A stretch of 64,000 nt of DNA from Symbioplanes lichenis. GTDB lineage: Bacteria > Actinomycetota > Actinomycetes > Mycobacteriales > Micromonosporaceae. Every line of letters begins with the position of its first letter. The stretch's first letter is position 1. Where the stretch lies: assembly GCF_030709675.1 (NCBI RefSeq), contig NZ_JAUZQD010000023.1:1-64000 (forward strand), written 5' to 3'. The notes beneath the pieces were generated by a model. It saw only the letters and a program-made list of their open reading frames with translations, ran no database searches and was not told where the DNA came from. Of the stretch, positions 32,630-41,750 are shown piece by piece. The position numbers were made by a program, and so were the translations under genes.

Positions 32630-33599
32630 GGTGCCGTACCTCCGCTGCTTCCTGGCGACGGGCCAGCAGATACTTGCCGATCTGCTGGACCACGGCGCCG
32701 ACGTCGTGGGTCACTCGGGCGTTGGTGAAACGCAGGACGGCATATCCGTCGAGCTGCAGCCGGACGTCGCGTTGCCGGTCGGCCTCGTAGTGCAGCGGCC
32801 GGCAGTGCTCCGGCCCGTCGATCTCCACCACGCAGCGTTCCTCCGGCCACACCAGGTCGAGCCGCACCGGCATCGCGAGCCCCGACTGGTAACTCTGATT
32901 CCAGCGGCGCCCGGCCGCCCAGCTCTCAGCGGCGAGCGCGGCCTCCAGGGCCCGTTCGACGTGGCTCGCCGGATGCGGCTTGCCCACGACGGCCGGACCG
33001 GGCGCCCCGGAGCTGACCGGCGGCGCCGGCCGGAACTCCGGCAGCCCCGACCCGCGCGCACCGGCGCCGACGACCCAGACCGCCGGGCCGCCGTGGTGCA
33101 TGAGCCAGCCCGCTCCCGCCGCGACGACCTCCTTGTCCGCACCGCCCGGCTCGGTGAGGAGCACCACCTTCCGCCGGCCGAACGCACTCGCCACAAGCCG
33201 GGCCAGCGCTGCCGCCCGGGCCCGCAACGGCAACGACGCGGTCGCGGCTCGCCGTCCCGTCACCGCGGCGACGGCCAGGTCGGGCAGGTAGAAGCCGGGA
33301 TAGTGGTCGCGGCGGGCCCGTGCGGCAGCAGCTGCCCGGACCGCGACCAGACCGGCGGTGTCGGGGCGGACGCCCGTGGCAGCCTCCGGCAGCCAGGCCG
33401 GCACGAGGTCGACGGCCACCTGCTCGAGGCGGTCGACCGCGGCCCGCACGAAGTCGGCCGGCAGCGGACAACGTGGCGCCGGGCGGTGCACCACGGCGGC
33501 AAGATCCGGGTGGTCGCGGGCGATCGAGAGAGCGAGGGCATCAGTGTCCGCAGCAGGCAGCGCGACGACGCGATCGAGCGGAATTCCGGCGGCTGTCAG
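32616..33599 (-). CDS. DUF559-like nuclease of the ATPase module
   Basis: 327 residues if started at CTG 33599, or 292 from GTG 33494. The C-terminal 100 residues form a Vsr/DUF559-like endonuclease: RLDLVWPEERCVVEIDGPEH (Asp, then Glu259/Asp261) and YAVLRFTNARV. The N-terminal 200 residues include KVVLLTEPGGADKEVV and VWVVGAGARGSG, a Rossmann-like region of unknown role. The CTG is favoured because a GGAGG site lies 7 bases before it and the added residues (ALPAADTDALALSIARDH) read as coding; the GTG has no visible site. It is the first gene of the module. Confidence 0.7.
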   Translation of the reverse strand: MTAAGIPLDRVVALPAADTDALALSIARDHPDLAAVVHRPAPRCPLPADFVRAAVDRLEQVAVDLVPAWLPEAATGVRPDTAGLVAVRAAAAARARRDHYPGFYLPDLAVAAVTGRRAATASLPLRARAAALARLVASAFGRRKVVLLTEPGGADKEVVAAGAGWLMHHGGPAVWVVGAGARGSGLPEFRPAPPVSSGAPGPAVVGKPHPASHVERALEAALAAESWAAGRRWNQSYQSGLAMPVRLDLVWPEERCVVEIDGPEHCRPLHYEADRQRDVRLQLDGYAVLRFTNARVTHDVGAVVQQIGKYLLARRQEAAEVRHHGRR

Positions 33600-33762
33600 C
33601 CTCGTCCCTCCCCGGCTCGAGTGCCTCGGACCAGCCTAGGAACGCGCCCCCGCCAACACCAGACAAGCCACCCGCAAGGGGGAAAAGCACCTTCCCGCAA
33701 AGGTCTCGCGACGGCCAGGAGGCATTCGGCGGGGCGTAACCCCGGGCGAGTCGCATTGATGC

Positions 33763-35367
33763 ATGTCTTTGAACATGCCGATCAGTCGTCGCTTGTTCGT
33801 CTCCGGGGCCGCGGCTGTTGCCGCGGGTCCGCTGCTCGTGCGCGGGAATTCACTTCCCGCCGGAGCGTTTTCGCTCGGCGTCGCGTCCGGTGATCCGCTG
33901 CCCGACGGGGTGGTGCTGTGGACGCGGCTCGCCCCGGCCGGTGGGAGCATGCCGGACCGGCCGGTGCCCGTGGAGTGGGAGATCGCGGAGGACGAGCATT
34001 TCCGCCGCAACCGCCGCCACGGGGTCGTCACCGCGGTCCCGGCCTTCGCCCACTCGGTCCATGTCGACGTGCGCGGCCTGCGCCCGGATGCCGTCTATCA
34101 CTACCGGTTCCGCGCCGGAGGTCAGCAGTCCCCGGTCGGCCGTACGCGCACGGCGCCCGCGGAAAGGGCCCGGCCGGGCCACCTGCGGTTCGCGTTCGCC
34201 AGCTGCCAGGACTACCAGGCCGGCTTCTACACCGCCTATCAGCACCTGACCCGGGAGGACCTGGCCTTCGTCGCGTTCCTCGGCGACTACATCTATGAGA
34301 GCGCGGCCAACCCCGGCGCCGCCCGGCAGCACGAGGGCACCGGGGAGCCGTACAGCCTGGCGGAGTACCGGAACCGGCACGCGCGCTACAAGACCGACCC
34401 GGATCTGCAGGCCGCGCACGCCGCGTTCCCGTGGGTCGTGACCTTCGACGACCACGAGATCGACAACAACTGGGCGGACGAGATTCCGCAGGACCCGGAC
34501 CTGCAGACGCCCGAGGCGTTCCGGGCCCGGCGCGTCGCCGCGTTCCAGGCCTACTACGAGCACATGCCGCTGCGGCGGTCGTCGTTGCCGCGCGGGCTCG
34601 ACATGCAGGTCTACCGGCGGCTGCGCTTCGGGTCGCTGGCTGGGCTGCACGTCGTGGACACCCGGCAGTACCGCAGCGACCAACCCGCCACCCTGGCGGC
34701 CGCCCAGGATCCGGCGCTCACGATGACCGGGCCCGAGCAGGAGCGGTGGCTGGTGCGAGGGCTGGAGACCTCGGAGACGCGGTGGAACCTGCTGGCCAAC
34801 CAGGTCATGTGGGCGCAGAACGACCGGCAGGCCGGGCCGGCGCAGTCCTTCGACTTCGACAACTGGGACGGCTACCGGGCGCAGCGGCGGCGGCTGCTGG
34901 AGCGCTTCGGGTCCGGGCGGGTGGCCAACCCGGTCGTGCTCACCGGGGACCGGCACTGCACGTGGGTGGCGGACCTGCGGCCCGATTTCGACGATCCCTC
35001 GGCGCCGGTGGTGGGTGCGGAGATCACGGGTACGTCCATCACGTCCGGCGGCAACCCGGACGTGGCCGCCTTCCACGCCGCCTACGACCCGATCATGGCG
35101 GAGTCCCCGCACTGGCGCTACATCGACAACCAGCGGGGGTACGTGGTGTGCGACGTCACGCGGTCGGCGATGACGAGCAGCCTCCGGATCGTCGACACCG
35201 TGTGGGCGCAGTCGGCTTCGGTCCGTACGGCCGCGAAGTTCGTGGTCGAGGCGGGGCGGCCGGGCATCGCGGAAGTGACGCAGGAGCCGGCCACGCTCGC
35301 CGCGCGCCGCTGGGAGGGTCCGCGCTTCGAGGTGCACGACGACGAGAACGCGTTCCCGCTCCGCTGA
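33763..35367 (+). CDS. phoD: PhoD-like alkaline phosphatase
   Basis: 534-residue secreted phosphodiesterase/phosphatase. A twin-arginine signal begins SRRLFVSGAAA (Arg9-Arg10). A FnIII-like N-domain follows, then the metallophosphatase core with FASCQD, FLGDYIYE, TFDDHEIDNNW and VLTGDRHCTWV. PhoD enzymes use Fe/Ca and release phosphate from esters or teichoic acids. The start is ATG 33763; ATG 33775 is a close alternative. Confidence 0.9.
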   Translation: MSLNMPISRRLFVSGAAAVAAGPLLVRGNSLPAGAFSLGVASGDPLPDGVVLWTRLAPAGGSMPDRPVPVEWEIAEDEHFRRNRRHGVVTAVPAFAHSVHVDVRGLRPDAVYHYRFRAGGQQSPVGRTRTAPAERARPGHLRFAFASCQDYQAGFYTAYQHLTREDLAFVAFLGDYIYESAANPGAARQHEGTGEPYSLAEYRNRHARYKTDPDLQAAHAAFPWVVTFDDHEIDNNWADEIPQDPDLQTPEAFRARRVAAFQAYYEHMPLRRSSLPRGLDMQVYRRLRFGSLAGLHVVDTRQYRSDQPATLAAAQDPALTMTGPEQERWLVRGLETSETRWNLLANQVMWAQNDRQAGPAQSFDFDNWDGYRAQRRRLLERFGSGRVANPVVLTGDRHCTWVADLRPDFDDPSAPVVGAEITGTSITSGGNPDVAAFHAAYDPIMAESPHWRYIDNQRGYVVCDVTRSAMTSSLRIVDTVWAQSASVRTAAKFVVEAGRPGIAEVTQEPATLAARRWEGPRFEVHDDENAFPLR

Positions 35368-35388
35368 CCATGTCGCGCTGCGCCCGGC

Positions 35389-35453
35389 GATGACGAGGGC
35401 GCCGATTTCTGGACGAGCGCTATTCTCGGCCGGAAATCGGTGTCCTCGTCATC
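35389..35453. terminator. Long bidirectional hairpin between phoD and mdh
   Basis: Arms 35389-35412 and 35430-35453 can form about 24 pairs, three of them G-U, around a 17-base loop. It lies 21 bases past the phoD stop and 44 bases beyond the convergent mdh stop. It is unusually long for an intrinsic terminator. Confidence 0.75.
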
Positions 35454-35497
35454 GTCTTCAGGGGCGCAGTGCCCGCCGAGCCGCAGGCGAGGCCATG

Positions 35498-36448
35498 TTA
35501 CAGATCGGCGACGTCGGCCTGCTTGGCGCGGACGGCCTCGGCGGCCTCCTTGAGACCGGCGAGCTCCGACTCGGTGAGGTCGGTCTCGACGACCTTCTTC
35601 ACGCCGGTGGCGCCGATCTCGGCCTCGACGCCCAGGTAGACGCCGGAGATGCCGTACTCGCCGTCGACCCACGCGCAGACCGGCATGACCGCGCCCGAGT
35701 CCTCGGCGACGGCCTTGGCCATGCGCGCCGCCGCGGCGGACGGGGCGTAGTAGGCCGAGCCGGTCTTGAGCAGGGCCACGACCTCGGCGCCGCCGTTGCG
35801 CGTCCGCACGACCAGCTCCTCGATCTTGTCGGCCGGCAGCAGGTCGCTCAGCGGCTTGCCGTTCACCGTGGACCGCGACGGGACCGGGACCATGGTGTCG
35901 CCGTGCGAGCCCAGCGTCAGCGTCTTGACCGAGCCGACCGGAACGGCGAGCTCCTCGGCGACGAAGTTGGTGAAGCGCGCCGAGTCGAGCATGCCGGCCT
36001 GGCCGAGCACCCTGTTCTTCGGGAACTGCGTGGCGAGCTGGGCGAGCGCGGTCATCTCGTCGAGCGGGTTCGACACGACGATGACGACGGCGTTCGGGGC
36101 GTACTTGGCGACGTTCTCGGCGACCTGCCGGACGATCTTGGCGTTGACGCCCAGCAGGTCCATCCGGCTCATGCCCGGCTTGCGCGGCAGGCCGGCGGTG
36201 ATGACGACCACGTCGGAGCCCTCGATGGCCTCGTAGCCCTCGCCGTTGGGGCCGGTCGTGGCGCCGACGATCTTGGTCTCGAAGCCCTCGACCGGGCGGG
36301 ACTGGTTGAGGTCGAGCGCGAGGCCCTCGGGCTTGCCCTCGATGATGTCCGTGAGCACCACGGTGTCGAAGACGTCGTACTCGGCGAGACGCTGTGCGGT
36401 CGTGGACCCGTAGAAGCCGGCACCTACGACGGTGACCTTCTTGCCCAT
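35498..36448 (-). CDS. mdh: Malate dehydrogenase
   Basis: 316-residue NAD-dependent enzyme of the LDH-like MDH class. The nucleotide fold is VTVVGAGFYGSTTA with Asp after the second strand (LTDIIEG). Substrate-binding Arg residues lie in LPRKPGMSR, and the catalytic pair is LDSARF with GSHGDTMVPV. Length and motifs match the family. It converts malate to oxaloacetate in the TCA cycle and lies near icd and sucCD. Confidence 0.95.
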   Translation of the reverse strand: MGKKVTVVGAGFYGSTTAQRLAEYDVFDTVVLTDIIEGKPEGLALDLNQSRPVEGFETKIVGATTGPNGEGYEAIEGSDVVVITAGLPRKPGMSRMDLLGVNAKIVRQVAENVAKYAPNAVVIVVSNPLDEMTALAQLATQFPKNRVLGQAGMLDSARFTNFVAEELAVPVGSVKTLTLGSHGDTMVPVPSRSTVNGKPLSDLLPADKIEELVVRTRNGGAEVVALLKTGSAYYAPSAAAARMAKAVAEDSGAVMPVCAWVDGEYGISGVYLGVEAEIGATGVKKVVETDLTESELAGLKEAAEAVRAKQADVADL

Positions 36449-36495
36449 GCTCTCACTCCCAGACGGAAGGACGATTTTTCGCGACCGTATCAGCC

Positions 36496-36513
36496 GGTTA
36501 ACCGTCGTTAACC
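36496..36513. promoter_or_regulatory. AT-rich inverted repeat upstream of mdh
   Basis: GGTTAAC (36496-36502) and GTTAACC (36507-36513) form a perfect 7-base inverted repeat with a 4-base centre. It sits 48 bases upstream of mdh and 15 bases past the purH stop. It stands out by low GC. It may be an mdh operator or a weak purH terminator. Confidence 0.4.
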
Positions 36514-36527
36514 AAGCAGGGTGGAGA

Positions 36528-38087
36528 TCAGTGGTAAAAGTGGCGCGTGCCGGTCAGGTAGACGGTCATGCCCGCCTTCTCGGCCGCTTCGATCACCAGG
36601 TTGTCCCGGATCGAGCCGCCCGGCTGGACCACGGCCTTGACGCCCGCGGCGATCAGCACCTCGAGCCCGTCCGGGAAGGGGAAGAACGCGTCGGAGGCCG
36701 CCACGCTGCCCTTGGCCCGCTCCTCGCCGGCCCGGTTCACCGCGAGGTGCGCCGAGTCGACCCGGTTGACCTGGCCCATGCCGACGCCGACGGTCGCGCC
36801 GTCGCTGGCCAGCAGGATCGCGTTGCTCTTGACCGAGCGGATGGCCCGCCACGCGAAGGCGAGGTCACGCAGCTCGTCCGGCGCGGCGGCCGGCCCGGTC
36901 GCCAGCGTCCAGTGGGCGGGGTCGTCGCCCTCGGCGTCGATGCGGTCGGCCGACTGCACCAGCACGCCCCCGCCGACCTGCTTGATCTCCTCGGCGGGCG
37001 GGTTCCAGGCCGGGGCGACCAGCACCCGCAGGTTCTTCTTCTCCCGGAAGATCGCCAGCGCGTCCGGTGCGAACGACGGCGCGACGATGACCTCGGTGAA
37101 GATGCCGTCGAGCTGCTTCGCCAGCTCCGCGGTCACCTCCTGGTTGACCGCGATGACGCCGCCGAAGGCCGACACCGGGTCGCAGGCGTGCGCCTTGCGG
37201 TGCGCCTCCGCCACGTCGGCGCCGATCGCGATGCCGCACGGGTTGGCGTGCTTGATGATCGCGACACAGGGCTCGGTGAAGTCGTTGGCACTGCGCCACG
37301 CGGCGTCCGCGTCGACGTAGTTGTTGTACGACATCTCCTTGCCGTGCAGCTGCTCTGCCTGCGCGAGCCCGGCGGGGGCGTTCGGGTCCGTGTAGAGCGC
37401 CGCCTGCTGGTGCGGGTTCTCGCCGTAACGCAGGGTGCTTTCCCGCTTGAGCGCGAGTCCCGTGAACTCCGGCGTCTCCTCGCCCACGAGCACCGTGGCC
37501 GTCCAGTTGGCGACGGCCACGTCGTACTCGGCGATGTCGGCGAACGCGCGGGCGGCGAGCACCTTGCGCTGGGCCAGCGTGAAGCCCCCCTGCTGCAGGG
37601 CCTCGACCAGCGCCGGGTACGCACCGGGCGACGTGACAACCGCAACCGACGGGTGGTTCTTCGCCGCGGCGCGGACCATCGCGGGGCCACCGATGTCGAT
37701 CTGCTCGACGCACTCGTCCACGCTCGCGCCCGACGCCACCGTCTGCGTGAACGGGTAGAGGTTGCTCACCAGCAGGTCGAACGGCTCGATGCCGAGCTCG
37801 GTCAGCTGCGCCTCGTGCGTGTCCAGGCGCAGGTCGGCGAGCAGGCCCGCGTGCACCTTGGGGTGCAACGTCTTCACGCGGCCGTCGAGGGTCTCCGGGA
37901 AGCCGGTCAGCTCCTCGACCTTGGTCACGGGCACGCCGGACTTCTCGATCGTCGACGCGGTCGAGCCGGTGGAGACGATCTGGACGCCCGCGGCGTGCAG
38001 GGCCTGCGCGAGCTCGACCAGCCCCGTCTTGTCGTACACGCTCAGCAGTGCCCGCTTGATCAGCCGGCGGCCGTCGTCCGTGCTCAT
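36528..38087 (-). CDS. purH: Bifunctional AICAR transformylase/IMP cyclohydrolase
   Basis: 519-residue enzyme for the last two steps of IMP synthesis. The N-terminal cyclohydrolase has [23 protein letters not shown] and [16 protein letters not shown]. The C-terminal transformylase has [14 protein letters not shown], the catalytic KHANPCG and FFPFPDGLE. The ATG overlaps the purN stop (ATGA). Confidence 0.97.
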   Translation of the reverse strand: MSTDDGRRLIKRALLSVYDKTGLVELAQALHAAGVQIVSTGSTASTIEKSGVPVTKVEELTGFPETLDGRVKTLHPKVHAGLLADLRLDTHEAQLTELGIEPFDLLVSNLYPFTQTVASGASVDECVEQIDIGGPAMVRAAAKNHPSVAVVTSPGAYPALVEALQQGGFTLAQRKVLAARAFADIAEYDVAVANWTATVLVGEETPEFTGLALKRESTLRYGENPHQQAALYTDPNAPAGLAQAEQLHGKEMSYNNYVDADAAWRSANDFTEPCVAIIKHANPCGIAIGADVAEAHRKAHACDPVSAFGGVIAVNQEVTAELAKQLDGIFTEVIVAPSFAPDALAIFREKKNLRVLVAPAWNPPAEEIKQVGGGVLVQSADRIDAEGDDPAHWTLATGPAAAPDELRDLAFAWRAIRSVKSNAILLASDGATVGVGMGQVNRVDSAHLAVNRAGEERAKGSVAASDAFFPFPDGLEVLIAAGVKAVVQPGGSIRDNLVIEAAEKAGMTVYLTGTRHFYH

Positions 38088-38701
38088 GGAATGGTGACCT
38101 TCCTGTCCGTGATGGTCCAGCCCTCGCGGACCAGCCGGCCCACGTGGTCGACGAGCTGCGCCCGCTCGGCTTCCTTGATCCGCTCGGTCAGCGTCTCCTC
38201 CGTGTCACCGTCGAGCACGGGCACGCTGACCTGGGCGATGATGGGTCCGGTGTCGACGCCGGCGTCGACGAAGAAGAGGGTCGCCCCGGCGAGCTTCACG
38301 CCGTAGGCGAGCGCGTCGCGCGGGCCGTGCATGCCCGGGAAGGCCGGCAGCAGCGCGTTGTGGGTGTTGATGTAGCGGTCGCCGAACGCGGTCAGGAACC
38401 GCTTGCCCACGAGCTTGAGGAAGCCGGCGGAGATCACGAGGTCGGGCTCGTGCGCGGCGACGTGCTCGGTGAGGGCGGCGTCCCAGTCGTCGCGGGACTC
38501 GTAGGCCTTGACGGAGTCGACGAACGTCGGCACGCCGGCGGCGGCGGCACGATCGAGGCCGGCGATGCCGTCCCGGTCCGCGCCGACAGCGACGACCTTC
38601 GCGCCGTACGCGGGGTCCGCGGCGGCGTCGAGGAGGGCCTGCAGGTTGCTGCCGGAGCCGGAGACGAGGACGACCAGGCGGGCGGGCGCGGGGTCAATCA
38701 C
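38084..38701 (-). CDS. purN: Phosphoribosylglycinamide formyltransferase
   Basis: 205-residue folate-dependent GAR transformylase. It has [17 protein letters not shown], the catalytic [21 protein letters not shown] (Asn, His) and the Asp in [10 protein letters not shown]. It starts at GTG 38701 and is coupled to purH by ATGA. It adds the first formyl group in purine synthesis. Confidence 0.95.
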   Translation of the reverse strand: MIDPAPARLVVLVSGSGSNLQALLDAAADPAYGAKVVAVGADRDGIAGLDRAAAAGVPTFVDSVKAYESRDDWDAALTEHVAAHEPDLVISAGFLKLVGKRFLTAFGDRYINTHNALLPAFPGMHGPRDALAYGVKLAGATLFFVDAGVDTGPIIAQVSVPVLDGDTEETLTERIKEAERAQLVDHVGRLVREGWTITDRKVTIP

Positions 38702-38856
38702 CCGAGCACCCTATCGCCACCCAGGTCCGGGCCTTTTTGCGGGCAGCGCGATCAGGTGGTGATCCATTACGCTACTGGTCCGCTCGCGCGATGGCCCACG
38801 CGAGCCCGATATCGCCATAAAAACCGCCATGCGCGGACTTTTCCCTGGAGGACGTT

Positions 38857-39120
38857 GTGACGCCACCCCCCTACGGCCCGCCGCCCACCGCTGCGAGCAA
38901 CGACAAGACCACCCTCTGGGGTGTGCTCGGCATCGTGTTCGCCTTCTGCTGCCTGCCGCTCGGCGTGGTCTTCTCCGTGCTGAGCCTGCTCGAGGCCAAG
39001 AAGGTCGGCAAGCAGCCCACCCTGGCCTACGTCGGCTTCGGCATCGCGGCCCTGTCGCTGATCCTGAACATCGTCCTGGCCGCGACGGGCAGCTACTCGA
39101 ACTTCACGTCGAACAACTGA
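38857..39120 (+). CDS. DUF4190-like small membrane protein
   Basis: 87 residues. A Pro-rich N-terminus (TPPPYGPPP) is followed by two membrane segments, TLWGVLGIVFAFCCLPLGVVF and YVGFGIAALSLILNIVLAA, split by the charged LLEAKKVGKQP. This is the usual DUF4190 layout in actinobacteria. It starts at GTG 38857 and is divergent from purN. Function unknown. Confidence 0.75.
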   Translation: MTPPPYGPPPTAASNDKTTLWGVLGIVFAFCCLPLGVVFSVLSLLEAKKVGKQPTLAYVGFGIAALSLILNIVLAATGSYSNFTSNN

Positions 39121-39132
39121 CGCTGCTCCACC

Positions 39133-39168
39133 CCGCGGGCGTTCCGACTCCGGTCGGGGCGCCCGCGG
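39133..39168. terminator. Bidirectional hairpin
   Basis: CCGCGGGCG (39133-39141) pairs with CGCCCGCGG (39160-39168), and an inner CCGAC/GTCGG extends the stem. It lies in the 50-base gap between the DUF4190-like gene and the convergent PerM-like gene. Confidence 0.75.
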
Positions 39169-39170
39169 TG

Positions 39171-40739
39171 CTATTTGGGGACGGGCGCCCGGAAGGCCCG
39201 CGCTGCCGCCGCGCCGATGCAGGCGCACACGCCGACCACCGCGGCGGCGACCAGGGCCACCTGCCACGGGACGGGTCCGATCCGCGCCATCCGGCCGTCG
39301 CCCAGCGGGCCGCTCGACAGCCACGACAACGCCCCGAACATCAGGCCCGCGACCGGTCCGGCCAGCACCGCCGAGCCCAGCACCAGCGACCACGCCGGCT
39401 CCTGCGGCATCGGGTCGCCCGAGCGCACCGGCTGGCGGCCGGTCGTCAGGTGGCTCTCCACGACGTGGTGCACGCCCATCAGGCGCCGGCTCAGCAGCCA
39501 GCCCGCCGCCATCGCCGCCAGCACCGGCACGGCCAGCAGCAGCGCGCCGCTCGCGCCCATCGGGCCGGTCGGCAGGCCCGCCAGCAGGGGCAGGGTGGGC
39601 AGTTTGTCGACGCTCAGCTCGGTCAGCCGCACGTCCGAGTCCACCCCGAGCGCGAAGCCCGGCCCGAGCAGGTAGGCGGCGGCCCACACGGTGGCGTTCG
39701 CGCCGTACGCGAGGCTGAGCAGGGTGATACCCGCCTGCCCCGCGACCCCGGTGCGATAGGCGGCGATCATGTCCGCCGCGTCCCCGCCGCCCATCGCGAC
39801 CGACAACCCCGCGAAGGCGGCCCCGGCCGCGAGGATCAACAACACCGCCACCACGCCCGTACGCACCCCGTGGCGCACCGGCGGCGGCAAGCGGCGCGCG
39901 ACGACCACGAGGGCGTCCGTGCCGCGCAACGAGCCGAGCAGCGCGAAGACGAAGCCCGCCACGAGCAGGTTCAGGCCCGCGCGGGGCGGCCAGACGTCGG
40001 TGCCCCGGCCGTCGACCACGACCGCCGCGAGCAGGCCCAGCAGACCGTACGAGACCCCGACCGCCAGCGCGACCGTCAGCGCCCGCCCCGGCGAGCCGCT
40101 GCGCCGCGCGCCCACGGCCCGGGTGACGTGCAGCCCGGCGCGGTTGAGCCGCCAGCCGGCGAGCAGGGTCAGCAGCAACGGCGCCAGCCCGAGCGGGCCG
40201 ATCGACGTCCAGACCGGGACGCCGTGCCCGAGCAGCCATCCGGCCAGTCCGGCGTGCAACGCGGGGAGCAGGCCGCCCTGCCCCTCGAGGGTGCGGGCCA
40301 GGCCGATCACCAGAGCGACCGGGAGGTACGACAGGAGAGCCGCCCACATCGTCGCGAAGGCGGCGGCCACGAGCAGCGGCGGGCGCTTGCGGGAGTCGGC
40401 GGGCTTGCGTTGCCGGGGCAGACGGACGGTCTCGCGGTCTCTTTCCGCGCGGCGATCGGCGGGCTCCACGCGTACCGTCGGCTGGTCTTGATCGTGGGGT
40501 GTCGCATCTTGATCGTGAGACGCCGCGTCCTGGTCGCGGGGTGTTGCGGGGCGCGTGGCGACCGGCACCGTCTCGCGGACGAGGTCGAAATCCTCGTCCG
40601 TGGGGTTGTAACCCCAGCCCGTCTCGCGGGACGGCCGGCGGGCCTTGGGGTGGGCAGCGTCGTCCGTGGCCTCGGCGGCCTCCAGGGGGTCCTCCGAGCC
40701 GGCGGATCGACCGTCGGGACGGTCCGGTGTGATCGGCAT
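39171..40739 (-). CDS. DUF6350/PerM-like membrane protein
   Basis: 522-residue protein. The first 115 residues are hydrophilic with an imprecise DQDA repeat. About nine to ten membrane segments follow from PPLLVAAAFATMWAALLSYLP to the C-terminus. DUF6350 proteins include mycobacterial PerM, linked to cell division and stress, and often sit between sucCD and purNH as here. The exact role in this organism is inferred from family and synteny. Confidence 0.85.
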   Translation of the reverse strand: MPITPDRPDGRSAGSEDPLEAAEATDDAAHPKARRPSRETGWGYNPTDEDFDLVRETVPVATRPATPRDQDAASHDQDATPHDQDQPTVRVEPADRRAERDRETVRLPRQRKPADSRKRPPLLVAAAFATMWAALLSYLPVALVIGLARTLEGQGGLLPALHAGLAGWLLGHGVPVWTSIGPLGLAPLLLTLLAGWRLNRAGLHVTRAVGARRSGSPGRALTVALAVGVSYGLLGLLAAVVVDGRGTDVWPPRAGLNLLVAGFVFALLGSLRGTDALVVVARRLPPPVRHGVRTGVVAVLLILAAGAAFAGLSVAMGGGDAADMIAAYRTGVAGQAGITLLSLAYGANATVWAAAYLLGPGFALGVDSDVRLTELSVDKLPTLPLLAGLPTGPMGASGALLLAVPVLAAMAAGWLLSRRLMGVHHVVESHLTTGRQPVRSGDPMPQEPAWSLVLGSAVLAGPVAGLMFGALSWLSSGPLGDGRMARIGPVPWQVALVAAAVVGVCACIGAAAARAFRAPVPK

Positions 40740-40798
40740 CGCCGCCTACTTTTGCACGCCGGGCGGCCTGCGGCGACGCAGAAACGACCGCGTCACGG

Positions 40799-40848
40799 AA
40801 AAAGGCGCGCCGCCACGCGGACCTGGCCGGTCCGTGCGGCGGCGCGCC
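40799..40848 (-). terminator. Intrinsic terminator of sucCD
   Basis: On the minus strand a 20-base-pair GC stem (40829-40848 with 40804-40823, one mismatch and one G-U) with a 5-base loop is followed by TTTTT at 40803-40799. It begins 16 bases past the sucD stop. This is one of the few classical U-run terminators in the window. Confidence 0.85.
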
Positions 40849-40864
40849 TGCTGGCCGTACCGGA

Positions 40865-41746
40865 TCAGCTCATGACCTCGCGCATCAGACGGGCGGTCTC
40901 GCTGGGGGTCTTGCCCACCTTGACGCCCGCGGCCTCGAGGGCCTCCTTCTTCGCGTCCGCCGTGCCGGCCGAGCCGGAGATGATGGCGCCGGCGTGGCCC
41001 ATCGTCTTGCCGGGCGGGGCCGTGAAGCCGGCGATGTAGCCGACGACCGGCTTGGTCACGTTGGCCTTGATGAACTCGGCCGCCCGCTCCTCGGCGTCGC
41101 CGCCGATCTCGCCGATCATGACGATCGCGTCGGTCTCCGGGTCCTCCTGGAAGGCCTTGAGCGCGTCGATGTGCGTGGTGCCGATGATCGGGTCACCACC
41201 GATGCCGACGCAGGTGGAGAAGCCGAAGTCGCGCAGCTCGTACATCAGCTGGTAGGTCAGCGTGCCGCTCTTGCTGACCAGGCCGATGCGGCCGGCCGGC
41301 GTGATGTCGGCCGGGATGATGCCGGCGTTGGAGGCGCCGGGCGACGCGATGCCCGGGCAGTTCGGGCCGATGATCCGCGTCTTCTGCCCCTGGGCGATGT
41401 TGTGCGCCCAGAACGCCGCGGAGTCCTGCACCGGCACGCCCTCGGTGATCACCACGGCCAGCGGGATCTCGGCGTCGACGGCCTCGAGCACGGCCGCCTT
41501 GGTGAACGCCGGCGGCACGAAGATGACCGACACGTCGGCGCCGGTCTCCTTCATGGCCTCGCCGACGCTCGCGAACACCGGCAGCGAGGTGCCGTCGAAG
41601 TCGACGCTCGTGCCCGCCTTGCGCGGGTTGACGCCGCCCACGACGTTGGTGCCCGCGGCGAGCATCCGGCGGGTGTGCTTGGAGCCCTCCGAGCCGGTCA
41701 TGCCCTGGACGATGACCTTGGAGTCCTTGGTGAGCCAGATTGCCAT
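40865..41746 (-). CDS. sucD: Succinyl-CoA synthetase alpha subunit
   Basis: 293-residue subunit holding the CoA site and phospho-His. [21 protein letters not shown] opens the CoA-binding fold, [10 protein letters not shown] is conserved, and GHAGAIISG contains the active His. The ATG at 41746 is only 4 bases after the sucC stop. With the beta subunit it makes succinate and NTP in the TCA cycle. Confidence 0.96.
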   Translation of the reverse strand: MAIWLTKDSKVIVQGMTGSEGSKHTRRMLAAGTNVVGGVNPRKAGTSVDFDGTSLPVFASVGEAMKETGADVSVIFVPPAFTKAAVLEAVDAEIPLAVVITEGVPVQDSAAFWAHNIAQGQKTRIIGPNCPGIASPGASNAGIIPADITPAGRIGLVSKSGTLTYQLMYELRDFGFSTCVGIGGDPIIGTTHIDALKAFQEDPETDAIVMIGEIGGDAEERAAEFIKANVTKPVVGYIAGFTAPPGKTMGHAGAIISGSAGTADAKKEALEAAGVKVGKTPSETARLMREVMS

Positions 41747-41750
41747 GTCG

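Noticed and set aside
30462-33893. 1143-residue plus-strand open frame
   Set aside because: It lies antisense to the nuclease, winged-helix and ATPase genes and is Arg/Gly/His-rich without domains. It is a typical GC-rich shadow frame.
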